NCBI GenBank assembly: GCA_018398815.1
Contig: CM031614.1
Location: forward strand, 54,503,795 to 54,567,794
Source of the DNA: Conus ventricosus
Taxonomy: Eukaryota; Mollusca; Gastropoda; Neogastropoda; Conidae
Reading direction: 5' to 3'
Length of the DNA: 64,000 nucleotides
The notes beneath the pieces were generated by a model. That model had not been told where the DNA came from. It saw only the letters and a program-made list of their open reading frames with translations, and searched no databases. Both the position numbers and the translations under genes were made by a program. This document shows positions 48,090-58,180 of the stretch, piece by piece (within the stretch, counting starts at the first letter, position 1; the number at the start of each line of letters is the position of its first letter).

Positions 48090-48412
48090 TGTTATTAATA
48101 GTCTTTTCTAATTGTAAAACCTGATCTTCATTAAAGCGAATAGTCACTCCTTCAGAGTCAGTAGAAACAGTCAGATTAACATCTTCAGAGCCATATATCA
48201 ACTAAAATGGCAAACAACATTATAACTGGTTGAGGCCAAGAATCTGGTATTTTACTGATGGCCTGCTTAACGCTTTCTTGGATATTTATGCGCTCAAAAA
48301 GATCATAATTAATTCTTCAAACCTGTTCTTTAACTGATCTTTATCGGCTTCTCTCTCTCCCAATCCACTCGTAAAGTATATTAATAAGCTCACTAACTAC
48401 TTCGACCTTCAT
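48090..48412 (-). pseudogene. small protein resembling the polB N-terminal region
   Basis: Starts MKVEVVSELINILYEWIGRE. Further on it reads NIQESVKQAISKIPDSWPQP (48,290), very like NVHESVAHAISKIPESLQME near the polB start (47,590). It then reads SEDVNLTVSTDSEGVTIRFN and EDQVLQLEKTINN. At least two frameshifts. A paralogous small gene or a duplicated polB leader are both possible. Confidence 0.45.
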
Positions 48413-49016
48413 TTTTAAACACAAATAAAATTATAAATAAAAAAATTAAGTAATCAGTTTCTCTTGTTTTTGTGCTACAGGCATAATCTGGATCACACAC
48501 ACACACACACACATACACACGAGAATCATTCACACAACAGACAGGACGGTGCTTGTGGGGAAAGTGAAAGGGCTTTTTGTGGCTCACACTTGAACGACGT
48601 AAATTCAAGACAGCCACCAAAAGCACTTATCAAAGTCCCGAATGAATCACAGGATCATTTTCAAAGTTCCTTTGGCGGCTGCCTGAATAGGCAGCCTTAA
48701 AGCAGGTGAAGCAAAACGACGAAGCAGGAGCAATACGTTGAAGCCACAAACAACAAAAAAAGTCATTTTCATTATATACAAAAGTCATTTTCATTATATA
48801 CAAAAGCCATTTTCATTATAATGGGGCAGGTCGTCTGAAAAGGCAGCCAAAAAGTTGAAGCAGACGTTTTAACAGAGTAGAACAAAAATTAATGTCAATA
48901 CTAGTTGACCTATTTCGACGCTACAGCCTGTAGCGCGACCTATTTCAGTGCTCAACCCTCTTCCCCTCAACCGTAGCCGGCGTCTCCTCAATCGCGGCAG
49001 CCACTGCGTGTGGTGG
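48413..49016. other. Polinton right subterminal region
   Basis: Contains a short (CA)n (48,496-48,516), three copies of a 21-bp repeat (AAAAGTCATTTTCATTATATA) at ~48,770-48,833, and unique sequence. No gene seen. Confidence 0.6.
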
Positions 49017-49248
49017 AGAGAATGTAAATATCTTCGTTCACGATCACCAAATCCTATTCTGCATGGAAACCCCCATTTCAATGTGCTAATTACATCAATT
49101 TTAGAGGTTTTGGCATGTTAATTTTTGTTGTTAAAAGGTGTTAAATTTGGCCAAAACTGATATGAGATGGACGTGATTAGTATGTGAAAAAGGGGGTTTT
49201 CGTGCAGAATAACATGGGTAGTCTTGAACATAGATATTTACATTCTCT
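49017..49248 (-). repeat. Polinton right terminal inverted repeat
   Basis: Inverse of 33,119-33,343; outer end CATTCTCT at 49,241-49,248, followed by target duplication CTATC. Inner end AGAGAATGTAAATATC at 49,017, so this repeat is also an internal near-palindrome. Confidence 0.88.
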
Positions 49249-50217
49249 CTATCAAACCTGTCATGCAGTGAGAGAGTGTTCAACAATGCAGCAGTAGAAT
49301 AACCAGGAGGCACTACAAACAAGTGGATACAATTACAAATTACAATACAACCCAGACAACAACACAAATAAAAGCAAGAAAAATAGGAAAAGAAAAATCA
49401 TATGGTATAACCCCCCATACGACGGAAACTCAAAACAAAATATAGGGAAAGAATTCTTCAAAATCCTAACAACTTCATTTCCAAAAGAACACAAACTGTC
49501 CAAAATATTTAACAAAAACACTGTCAAACTATCGTACTCATGTATGCCCAACCTCAAAAACCTAATTGACGCATCCAACAAAATGAAAATCAACACAGCA
49601 AAGAAGGGTGAAGAAAGGAAATCTTGCAATTGCACCAGAAAGGAGCAGTGCCCACTAAACAATAAAAGTCTTCACAACAACATTGTATACCAGGCTACTG
49701 CGACATCAGAAAATGAAAAAGAAACATACATAGGGATCACTGAAAACCACTTCAAAACCAGATATGCAAACCACAAACAGTCATTTAATAAAAAAAATAA
49801 AAAAAAAAACAAACAGAACTGAGCAAATGTATCTGGAAACTTAAAGACGCAAAAACAAGCTACAATATATCCTGGAAAATCATAAAAAGAGCATCACCAT
49901 ACAGCAATGTTTCAAAAAGATGCAACCTATGTTTAACTGAAAAATGGTTAATACTATGCAAACCACACTTAGCAACTTTAAACACCAAAACAGAAATAGT
50001 AAACAACTGCAGGCATAAATGGAAATCGTTGTTAGTGAATACACCCAAAACAAAAACCTGAAAGTCAAAAAAAACACGTGCAGCCAACCCGCACGTGCAA
50101 ACAACCTCAAACGGGAGCCCACACGCTATATAACATCGGCGGTGGGCAAACCAAAAACCATCCTGATGACGGCGCAACGCGCTCGGAACAAATTTGTTGA
50201 TCACTTCTTTTAAAACC
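49249..50217 (+). pseudogene. Penelope-like element, downstream part with GIY-YIG nuclease
   Basis: Continues the RT broken at 33,118: LSNLSCSERVFNNAA, then the RT thumb and linker (KKNRKRKIIWYNPPYDG at ~49,380; KEFFKILTTSFPKEHKLSKI), a cysteine-bearing linker (CNCTRKEQCPLNN at 49,624) and the GIY-YIG-type nuclease [20 protein letters not shown] (49,725) to LCKPHLATLNTKTEIVNNCR (49,960). The open frame 49,544-49,822 ends in an A-run frameshift. The nuclease is thought to cut the target for insertion. Downstream, 50,160-50,205 holds a hammerhead-like remnant. Confidence 0.9.
50157..50205 (+). ncRNA. diverged hammerhead-ribozyme-like motif (PLE copy 1)
   Basis: CTGATGA (50,163-50,169), a GC-rich hairpin closing on loop AAC, then GGAA and the palindrome AACAAATTTGTT. 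It aligns with the better copies at 50,530-50,571 and 52,261-52,294 but has GGAA where the core needs GAAA, and an extra base at the stem II base. Probably inactive. Confidence 0.5.
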
Positions 50218-50221
50218 TTAT

Positions 50222-50400
50222 TTTAACATATATATATAAATATATCTATCTATCTATATATATATATATATATAATATATATATATATATATAATATATA
50301 TAATATATATAATATATAGTTAAAACAACTTGTTTTAACTAATGTTGCTCCCCAAGGGGTTGGCACTTAAAAAAATTGTTTTAGGCATTTTAAATATACT

Positions 50401-50438
<38 letters not shown>

Positions 50439-50447
50439 TCTCCTCTC

Positions 50448-50475
<28 letters not shown>
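50222..50475. repeat. (TA)n and (CT)n tracts with PLE 3' end hairpin
   Basis: TA repeats to ~50,320, then ATGTTGCTCCCCAAGGGGTTG (also at 52,335, downstream of the other PLE) and a CT tract 50,404-50,471. Confidence 0.85.
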
Positions 50476-50478
<3 letters not shown>

Positions 50479-50499
50479 ATATATAAAATATATATATAT

Positions 50500-51285
50500 A
50501 TGTTAAGAATATTTTTTTTAAATGAAGTATTAAAATCAACAAGCTTGTTTCGAACCTCTCGCTCTCCTCAGGATATTCTTTTGGGGCACGCTATCTGTCT
50601 TTTATAGCGTGCGGACCTGATTCCATTTCTGCACGTGCGAGTCGCTTCACGTGTGGTCTGTGGTTTTTGTTGGGGTCTGTTCAGGTGGCGTGCGCTAACA
50701 AAGATTTCCATTTGTGCCTGCAATTGTTTACTATTTCTACTTTTGTATTCAATGTTGCTAGGTGTGGTTTACATAATATTAACTATTTTTCTGTGGAACA
50801 TAGATTGCATCTTTTTGAAATATTGCTGTATGATGTTGCTCATTTTATGATTTTCCATGATATGTTGTAGTCTATTTTTTATCTTTGAGTCTCCAAATAT
50901 ATTTACTCAGCTCTGTTTGATTTTTGTATTTTTCATTTTTGAATGACTGTTTGTGGTTTGCGTATCTGGTTTTGAAAGTGTTTTCTGTGACCCCTATATA
51001 TGTTTCTTTTTCATTTTCTGAAGTTACCGTAGCTTGTATACAATGTTGCTGTGAAGGCATTTGTTGCTTAGGGGGCACTGTTCTTTTTAGTGGAGTTGCA
51101 AGATGTCCTTTCAGACACCCTTCTCTTTTATGTTGCTTTTCATTTTGTTAGATGAATCAATTATGTTTTTTAAGGTTAGGCATACATGAGTATGATAGTT
51201 TGATGGTGTTTTGTTGAATATTTTGGACAGTTTGTGTTCTTTTGGAAATGATGTTGCCAAGATTTTAAAGAATTCTTTTGATATA
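50500..51285 (-). pseudogene. Penelope-like element 3' end, inverted copy
   Basis: On the minus strand: a linker piece (NSLKSWQHHF-frame shifted), then the GIY-YIG domain, open for 68 codons (50,872-51,078: [20 protein letters not shown]), then LCKPHLATL-region and the hammerhead region at ~50,571-50,530. It begins abruptly at 51,285 where the plus-strand copy starts. RT is absent. Confidence 0.88.
50525..50582 (-). ncRNA. predicted hammerhead ribozyme (PLE copy 2)
   Basis: Minus strand: CTGAGGA (50,571-50,565), stem II GAGC/GTTC with loop GAGAG, GAAA (50,551-50,548), then the self-complementary ACAAGCTTGT (50,548-50,539) as a loop-less stem III. All core bases are present. Predicted cut between 50,538 and 50,537. 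Confidence 0.72.
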
Positions 51286-52330
51286 TTTTATCAAAAGCAA
51301 ACCACCCACCATCCATACTAAAAACAATACCCAATGGTATAAACAAGAGACTATCCAACCTGTCATGCAATGAAAACGCATTCAATGATGCAGCAACAGA
51401 ATATCAAGAAGCATTACAAAAAAGTGGTTACAATTACAAACTACAATACAGTCCAGACAATAAACACGAACAGAAAAAAAAGAAAAATAGGAAAAGAAAG
51501 ATCATATGGTACAACCCACCATACGATGGACAAGTAAAAACAAATGAGGAAAAGAATTCTTTAAAATCTTGGCAACATCATTTCCAAAAGAACACAAACT
51601 GTCCAAAATATTCAACAAAAACACCATCAAACTATCATACTCATGTATGCCTAACCTTAAAAAACATAACTGATTCATCTAACAAAATGAAAAGCAACAT
51701 AAAAGAGAAGGGTGCTGAAAGACATCTTGCAACTCCACTAAAAAGAACAGTGCCCCTAAGCAACAAATGCCGTCACAGCAACATTGTATAACCAAGCTAC
51801 GGTAACTTCAGAAAATGAAAAAGAAACATACATAGGGATCACAGAAAACACTTTCAAAACCAGATACGCAAACCACAAACAGTCATTCAAAAATGAAAAA
51901 TACAAAAATCAAACAGAGCTGAGTAAATACATTTGGAGACTCAACGATAAAAAAAATAGACTACAACATATCATGGAAAATCATAAAAAGAGCAACATCA
52001 TACAACAATATTTCAAAAGATGCAATCTATGTTCCACAGAAAAATGGTTAATATTATGTAAACCACACCTAGCAACATTGAATACAAAAGTAGAAATAGT
52101 AAACAATTGCAGGCACAAATGGAAATCTTTGTTGGCGCACGCCACCTGAACAGACCCCAACAAAAACCACAGACCACACGTGAAGCGACTCGCACGTGCA
52201 GAAATGGAATCAGGTCCCGCACGCTATAAAAGACCCGATAGCGTGCCCCAAAAGAATATCCTGAGGAGAGCGAGAGGTTCGAAACAAGCTTGTTGATTTT
52301 AATACTTCATTTTAAAAAAAAATAGTCTTA
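51286..52330 (+). pseudogene. Penelope-like element 3' part (RT end plus GIY-YIG)
   Basis: Starts within the RT at NHPPSILKTIPNGINKRLSN, then SCNENAFNDAATEYQEALQK (51,365), linker KKNRKRKIIWYNPPYDGQVK, and an open frame of 121 codons (51,784-52,149) with the GIY-YIG nuclease [30 protein letters not shown] and CKPHLATLNTKVEIVNNCRH. It ends with LLAHAT and a stop, then the 3' non-coding part with a hammerhead and ATGTTGCTCCCCAAGGGG. Best-preserved PLE nuclease in the window. Truncated 5' at the palindrome centre. Confidence 0.92.
52250..52306 (+). ncRNA. predicted hammerhead ribozyme (PLE copy 3)
   Basis: CTGAGGA (52,261-52,267), stem II GAGC (52,268-52,271) pairing GTTC (52,277-52,280) over GAGAG, GAAA (52,281-52,284), stem III palindrome ACAAGCTTGT (52,284-52,293), then T at 52,294. 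Stem I pairs GAT (52,295-52,297) with ATC (52,258-52,260), a mismatch, then TT with AA. The cut is predicted after 52,294. Hammerheads with minimal stem III are known in PLEs. Confidence 0.78.
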
Positions 52331-52392
52331 ACAGATGTTGCTCCCCAAGGGGTTGAGCACCTTCAGATTTTTAAAAGAACACTTTTATATTG

Positions 52393-52394
<2 letters not shown>

Positions 52395-52441
<47 letters not shown>

Positions 52442-52810
52442 TATATACATATAAGGGATATTAATGATTATAATGATAGTGGTAGTAATTATAATTGGCT
52501 CTTTCCTTTCACCCCCATATCACCAGCATCCTAACACAACTACATGATTACACCTGTCCACCACTGCAACAGCAACCCGCTATATATTCCACAAAATCAC
52601 ACACACACACCACATTAACTTGCCGCGCCCCCCTCCTCCCCTTTTTTCCCACTGACCACTTCCTTTCCTTTGTCCACATTATGTTCCCCCCACCCCACCC
52701 CTCTGTGTACAAGTATACTAAGGGGCTTGTGTCTCCCCCCTCCCCTCTACATATAGGTATGCTTGGATGTATGTACATGTGTTTGTCGTGTGTGTGTGTG
52801 TGTGTGTGTG

Positions 52811-52845
<35 letters not shown>

Positions 52846-52945
52846 ACACAGATTCCCATATATGACCACTATGTACTATCATTATTACCACCACTCATAA
52901 GATGTCCTGTGTATGCCAATCTTTTTTTTTTCCTTCTTTTTTTGC

Positions 52946-52991
<46 letters not shown>

Positions 52992-53001
52992 TGTGTGTGT
53001 G

Positions 53002-53036
<35 letters not shown>

Positions 53037-53074
53037 TGCCTGTGTACGTATGTAGCTATGTGTGTGTGTGTGTG

Positions 53075-53138
<64 letters not shown>

Positions 53139-53259
53139 ACGTGCGTGCGTGCGTGCGTGCGTGCGTGCGTGTGTGTGTGTGTGTACATGTGTGTGTACAT
53201 GTGTGTGCGTGCATGTATCATGCATGTGTTGTGTGTGCGAGACGGTGATGATTTCATCT
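52395..53259. repeat. (TA)n, unique spacer and long (GT)n tracts
   Basis: TA repeats (52,398-52,449), a unique C-rich spacer without a gene (~52,460-52,785), GT tracts (52,789-52,842; 52,948-53,033; 53,058-53,230), including a TGCG tetramer block at 53,137-53,170. Cys-Val and His-Thr reading frames are artefacts. Confidence 0.92.
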
Positions 53260-54130
53260 ATGACAACCATCATCATCAATCAATCATTGATCATTGCCCC
53301 CCCCTCCCCCCCCCCCCCCCCCAAGTTCAAATTTTTTTAAACTCAACTGGCATTATCATGCCAATGCTTTCATGCTATTTCACTTATGACAATGATCAAC
53401 ATCCTATAGCACTGTTTGTCCCACTTAAGACAATGACCAATTATCCATGAATCATCAATTTTTATTCCTTTTTCTCCCACCACCAACCGGCATTTCTACA
53501 TCAATGCCACCACATTATTTCATTTATGACAATGGTCACCACCCTATAGTTCTATAGATCTCATCACAGTGATCAACATCCATCAGTCATTGATCATTTC
53601 CTTTATTCCCCCACTGGCATTATCATACTTGCCAATATACTATCCTTCTCCTTTTACAAAAATGACCATCATCCTACACCACTGTGGATCATACATACAC
53701 CTTGACCACGACCATCATCCACCCATCTTTGAACACCTCCCCCATTCCCCCACCGGCATTTTACACCAATGCCACAACATTATCCCACTTATACAACAAT
53801 TATCATCATCCTACAGTACTGTTTATCTCAAATGATCCATGATCATCAGCCATCAGTCATCTACCCCTACCCCCCTCCACCCTCTTTCTCAACCTGCAAT
53901 ATTATACTAATGCCCCCTTATTATTCCACTTACCACAATGACCATCATCTTACAGTACTATTGATCTCACCCATGCCAATGAGCATCACCCACAGGTCAT
54001 TGATATTTTCCTTTATCCCCTCAACTTGCACCATTGCACCATCACCACTACAGTTTTCCACTTATGTAACAATAATCATCATCCTATGGTACTACTTATC
54101 TAAAAAGATTACCATTTATCAGTCACTGAA
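53260..54130 (+). repeat. degenerate ~135-bp tandem repeat, ~6 copies
   Basis: CATCATCCTACAGTACTGTT-like phrases recur at ~53,398, 53,531, 53,667, 53,804, 53,943 and 54,076 (spacing 133-139), each followed by a TCATTGATCATTTCC and an ACTGGCATTATCAT-like phrase. Isolated related pieces occur at ~54,860 and ~56,060. Confidence 0.82.
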
Positions 54131-54179
54131 AATACTCCCATCCAGTGAACACCTTCATACTGCACTATATATGGAAATG

Positions 54180-54855
54180 AAGAAGCTGACCAATTGACAA
54201 AGGAGGGAGGACAGCAGCCCCAACTGTAAAAGGTAGCCTCCTTGGAATAAATCAAAAGTATTTCCAAGGAGACAAATAGGAAGACGACTTCAGCAGCACC
54301 AAGACTTCAACAAGAGGGATGCATACTACCGGATGCCCAGATCAGACCAAGTGAACATTGTGAGGCTGAGGATAGGGCTCAGGTCCACTATATTCCACAC
54401 CTGTGAGTCTTCAAATTATCAATGCAGTACAGCCTCAGAGACAGCGGAACATTCCCAGCTAAACCCAAAGTAGAAATCTAGCCTGCCAACTCACCAATGA
54501 GTGCAAAACCTTACTGACCACTGGAGGGTCTTCACCATACAGCAGCCTCCGTCAGTACCTCCAGGATTCTTACCTAAGAAAACGAAGAAGAAGACCATCA
54601 TTGTGAGACTGAGAACAGGGCACTCCAGACTGTGACATCACATCTCCACAATATTCCACACTGGCGAGTCTTCAATTTATCCATGCAGCCCCAGTGACAG
54701 CGGAACATTCCCAACAACACTAAAAGTAGAAACCTAGCCTGCCAACACACCGATGATGAGTGGTGCAAAACTTTATTGACCTGAGGAGGGCCTTCACCAT
54801 ACAGCAGCCTTTGCCAGTACGTTCAGGATTCCTGCCTAAGTGAACGAAGAAGAAG
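54180..54855 (+). pseudogene. LINE RNase-H tails, partly duplicated
   Basis: At ~54,335 the plus strand reads RMPRSDQVNIVRLRIGLRST, the RADQVxIxRLRTGH block at the end of Jockey-like RNase H domains, followed by TASETAEHSQ near the usual zinc-knuckle position. A second copy of the next ~240 bp starts at ~54,599 (ATTGTGAGACTGAGAACAGG). A fragment of its end (CAGCCTTTGCCAGTACGTTC) also occurs at 55,626. Non-coding now. Confidence 0.65.
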
Positions 54856-54942
54856 ACCTTCCTACAGTACTGTTGATCTCATGATCATCACCCATCAGTG
54901 ATTGATCAATGATTAAAAAAAAATTTAATGAGTGTATATAGA

Positions 54943-54944
<2 letters not shown>

Positions 54945-55035
<91 letters not shown>

Positions 55036-55036
55036 T
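54945..55036. repeat. (TA)n tract
   Basis: TA repeats abutting the MITE. Confidence 0.95.
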
Positions 55037-55318
55037 ATATTGAATTATAAACAAAGCTTGCTCTTATGTCTTAGATTGAAGAAATAGGGGGAGATACGCA
55101 GTTTCCCTCCCTATTGGAGGATGTCTCTCCCCCTTTGGAGAATATAAGCTTGCTGAAGGCTCATTTTGAGAAGCATTTATTTTATTTTTTTCCCCATCCA
55201 CCCACTCAAGCACATACTGTTAGTTAGGCAGAATCATCTGCCACTGCAGTATGAATGCGTACCTCCCCCTATTTCTTCAATCTAAGACATAAGAGCAAGC
55301 TTTGTTATAATTCAATAT
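55037..55318. mobile_element. MITE with ~60-bp terminal inverted repeats
   Basis: The left arm, ATATTGAATTATAAACAAAG to ~55,099, and the right arm, ~55,256 to 55,318, are near-perfect inverse copies separated by ~155 bp of unrelated sequence. No ORF. It sits at the edge of a TA tract, so a TA target duplication would be invisible. Superfamily not determined. Confidence 0.8.
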
Positions 55319-55995
<677 letters not shown>

Positions 55996-56275
55996 GCTAT
56001 CGTTTTCTCAACCAACATCAGCATATTAATGCCAATACATTATTTCACCTGTTACAATGAACATCATCCCACAGCATTGTTTACTTTTTCAACAACACTA
56101 TTTGTATGAACCTCCCACCCCCACCCTATAGTGGATGGAGAGATATGAGCTCTTCTCTCCCCCTCCCCCCCCCCCCCCACACATTACCCTCTTCCCCACC
56201 CACCCCTTTTCCCTCCCCCCCCCCCCCCAATTATACCTTATCACCCATTAATCTTCCATCCCCTTCCCTCCTTTA
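55996..56275. other. C-rich spacer
   Basis: A degenerate piece of the ~135-bp repeat (~56,000-56,100) and runs of C. No gene. Confidence 0.6.
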
Positions 56276-57003
56276 TTAACATTACCCGCACACCTTTCAC
56301 AACTACCAACGCATAACTACTACCACCTCCTTCATCACCCAGCAAAATCGTTTTTTTTTTTCTTCTTTATCTTACAGTTACTTTCATTTCATTCATCTAC
56401 TTATTTATTATAATTACTACCACTATCATTATTATCACTGCAATTCCGTCAGGCCACCTTATGCGGAGGATCCGCCGTAGGCATGTGTTGATGAAGACCT
56501 GCAACTTGTGCTCCAGCCCTTTGGTGAGTCTCCAGGTCTCCGAGCCATACAGCAGCACAGATCTCACGTTGGTGTTGAACAGTCTCAGTTTGGTGTGAAG
56601 ATGGACGTTTGCGCTCCTCCAGATGGGATTGAGGGTGGTGAAAGCAAATCTTGCCTTGGTTATTCTGGCCCTGATGTCATCATCAGTACCTCCTGTCTTG
56701 TTGACAATGCTTCCTAGGTAGGTAAATTTCTCAACATCTTCTATCCGTTGTTCCCCTAGGCGAATTGCTTCAGCCTGGCTTGTGTTGGCTCTCATGGTCT
56801 TTGTCTTCTCCGCGTTGATCTCCAAGCCAGTGTTACTAATGATAAAATGATAGTGGTAGTAATTATAATAAATAAGTAGATGAATGAAATAAAAGTAACT
56901 GTAATTTAAAGAAAAACGAAAGAAAAAAAAGATTTTGCTAGGTGATGAAGGAGGTGGTAGCAATTATGCGTGGGTAGTTGTGAAAGGTGTGTGGGTAATG
57001 TTA
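56276..57003. repeat. inverted-repeat pair flanking an inverted LINE segment
   Basis: 56,276-56,440 and 56,838-57,003 are inverse copies (for example TTACTTTCATTTCATTCATC against GATGAATGAAATAAAAGTAA). They bracket an RT fragment facing minus. Confidence 0.85.
56445..56838 (-). pseudogene. RTE-like RT, thumb region (inverted)
   Basis: Open on the minus strand: TGLEINAEKTKTM, then EDVEKFTYLGSIVNKTGG, VHLHTKLRLFNTNVRSVLLY, GSETWRLTKGLEHKLQVFIN and LRRILRIRWPD. These are the post-palm YLGS and LLYGSETW blocks of RTE/BovB-like LINEs. It ends exactly at the left arm of the inverted repeat. The continuation lies on the other strand at 57,004. Confidence 0.88.
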
Positions 57004-57295
57004 ATAAGACAAATCAGAGACCAGTCGGAGACACCATCAGAATCCGAAAGTGAAAGTGGATCGGACACATCCTACGCCGAGGCCCGGACAACACCATACG
57101 GCAGGCACTGGATTGGAACCCTCAAGGAAAGAGAAAGCGAGGCCGCCCAGTGACAACTTGGCGTAGGACGCTGGACAGTGAGCTGAGTACCATCAAGCTG
57201 TCCTGGGGTGAGGCAAAGCAGGCAGCCCAAGACCGCACACGTTGGAAATCTGCAGTGAAGGCCCTATGCTCCCGTTGGAGCGAAGAGGATTAAGT
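57004..57295 (+). pseudogene. RTE-like RT, C-terminal end
   Basis: The plus strand reads RKWKWIGHILRRGPDNTIRQ, then NPQGKRKRGRPVTTWRRTLD and WGEAKQAAQDRTRWKSAVKA, ending RWSEED and a stop at ~57,293. It directly continues the protein segment encoded on the opposite strand at 56,445-56,838. The N-terminal ~15 residues are shifted. Confidence 0.88.
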
Positions 57296-57299
57296 CAGT

Positions 57300-57430
57300 A
57301 AGTCATTATTATCATTACTATCCCTTCTATATATATATTTATATAATATATATATATATATAATTTATATATATATATATATATATAATCTATAATCTCC
57401 TCCCCCCCCCCCCCCCCCCCCCCCCCTCCC
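57300..57430. repeat. (TA)n and C tract
   Basis: TA-rich 57,330-57,392, then a run of ~26 C. Confidence 0.9.
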
Positions 57431-57738
57431 ACTTAGCATTATTATCAATCCACATTAACCACAACCGTCAGAATATATCACACCACCCCACTAAACCAGC
57501 TACACAACCCCATCGTTTTTCCTCTCACATAATCCCCTCTGTCGTTTCCGTCTGGGGGCCATTCTTCCTACCACATGGACAAAAGATACGTCACTCTTCG
57601 TTCTTTGTTTGTACTGTCCTAAATGTTAAATGTGATCTGTTTTTTTGCCTGAAGAAGACCCAAGAGGTCGAAATACATCGTGTCTTGTCCTGTGCTTTGA
57701 CAATGTCCTTGGCGGTAACTAACCCCCTCTCTTTCTAA
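57383..57738 (+). repeat. ~370-bp dispersed element, plus copy
   Basis: Inverse match to 31,905-32,282. Contains CTGAAGA, a GACC/CAAGA/GGTC hairpin and GAAA at 57,649-57,673. It runs straight into the 147-bp array. Confidence 0.82.
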
Positions 57739-58180
57739 ATCTTAGAAAGTATTTGGTCGACCTTTCTGAAAATTTGTAGGTATGTTTATTATGGGTCCCG
57801 GATGATGCCCGATGTGTTATTTGAACCGTTTATAGCCGTTACTAGCGGCTATAACGGCTCATAACGATTTTTCTTCTTTATGGAATATCTTAGAAATTAC
57901 TTGGCCGATCATTCAGAAAATTTGAAGGTATGTTCATTATGGGTCACGGCTCATGCCCAATGTGTTATTTTTACTGTTGTAGCTGATACTAACGGCTATA
58001 ACGGCCCATAATAGTGTTCTTCTTTGTGAAAATCTACGAAGGTACATGGCCGATCTTTCTGAAAATTTGTAGGTATGTTCATTATGGGTCACAGATGATG
58101 CCGATGTTTACCAGAATAGCCGTTACTAACTGCTAGACTGTAATGGGCCAAAACGGTTTTTCCCCTTTATGGAGTATCTC
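57735..58180 (+). repeat. ~147-bp tandem repeat, array 3
   Basis: Three units (GATGCCCGATG-like phrase at 57,806, 57,951, 58,097; spacing 145-146), more diverged towards the right. Confidence 0.88.

Larger units (their letters stand above)
33119..49248. mobile_element. Polinton/Maverick DNA transposon, 16.1 kb, decayed
   Basis: Bounded by ~230-bp terminal inverted repeats (33,119-33,343 and 49,017-49,248) that begin AGAGAATGTAA, and by a CTATC target duplication (33,114-33,118 and 49,249-49,253). Removing the interval rejoins the PLE RT in its expected order, which proves the outer ends. Inside are protein-primed DNA polymerase B, packaging ATPase, integrase and several Polinton structural and membrane proteins. 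All larger genes are broken, so the copy looks inactive. A Tc1 transposon is nested at ~41-42.2 kb. Confidence 0.93.

Noticed and set aside
33119..49248. Free DNA virus rather than a transposon
   Set aside because: Target duplication, terminal repeats, insertion in a PLE and extensive decay show a resident genomic element; I also could not place an adenain-type protease.
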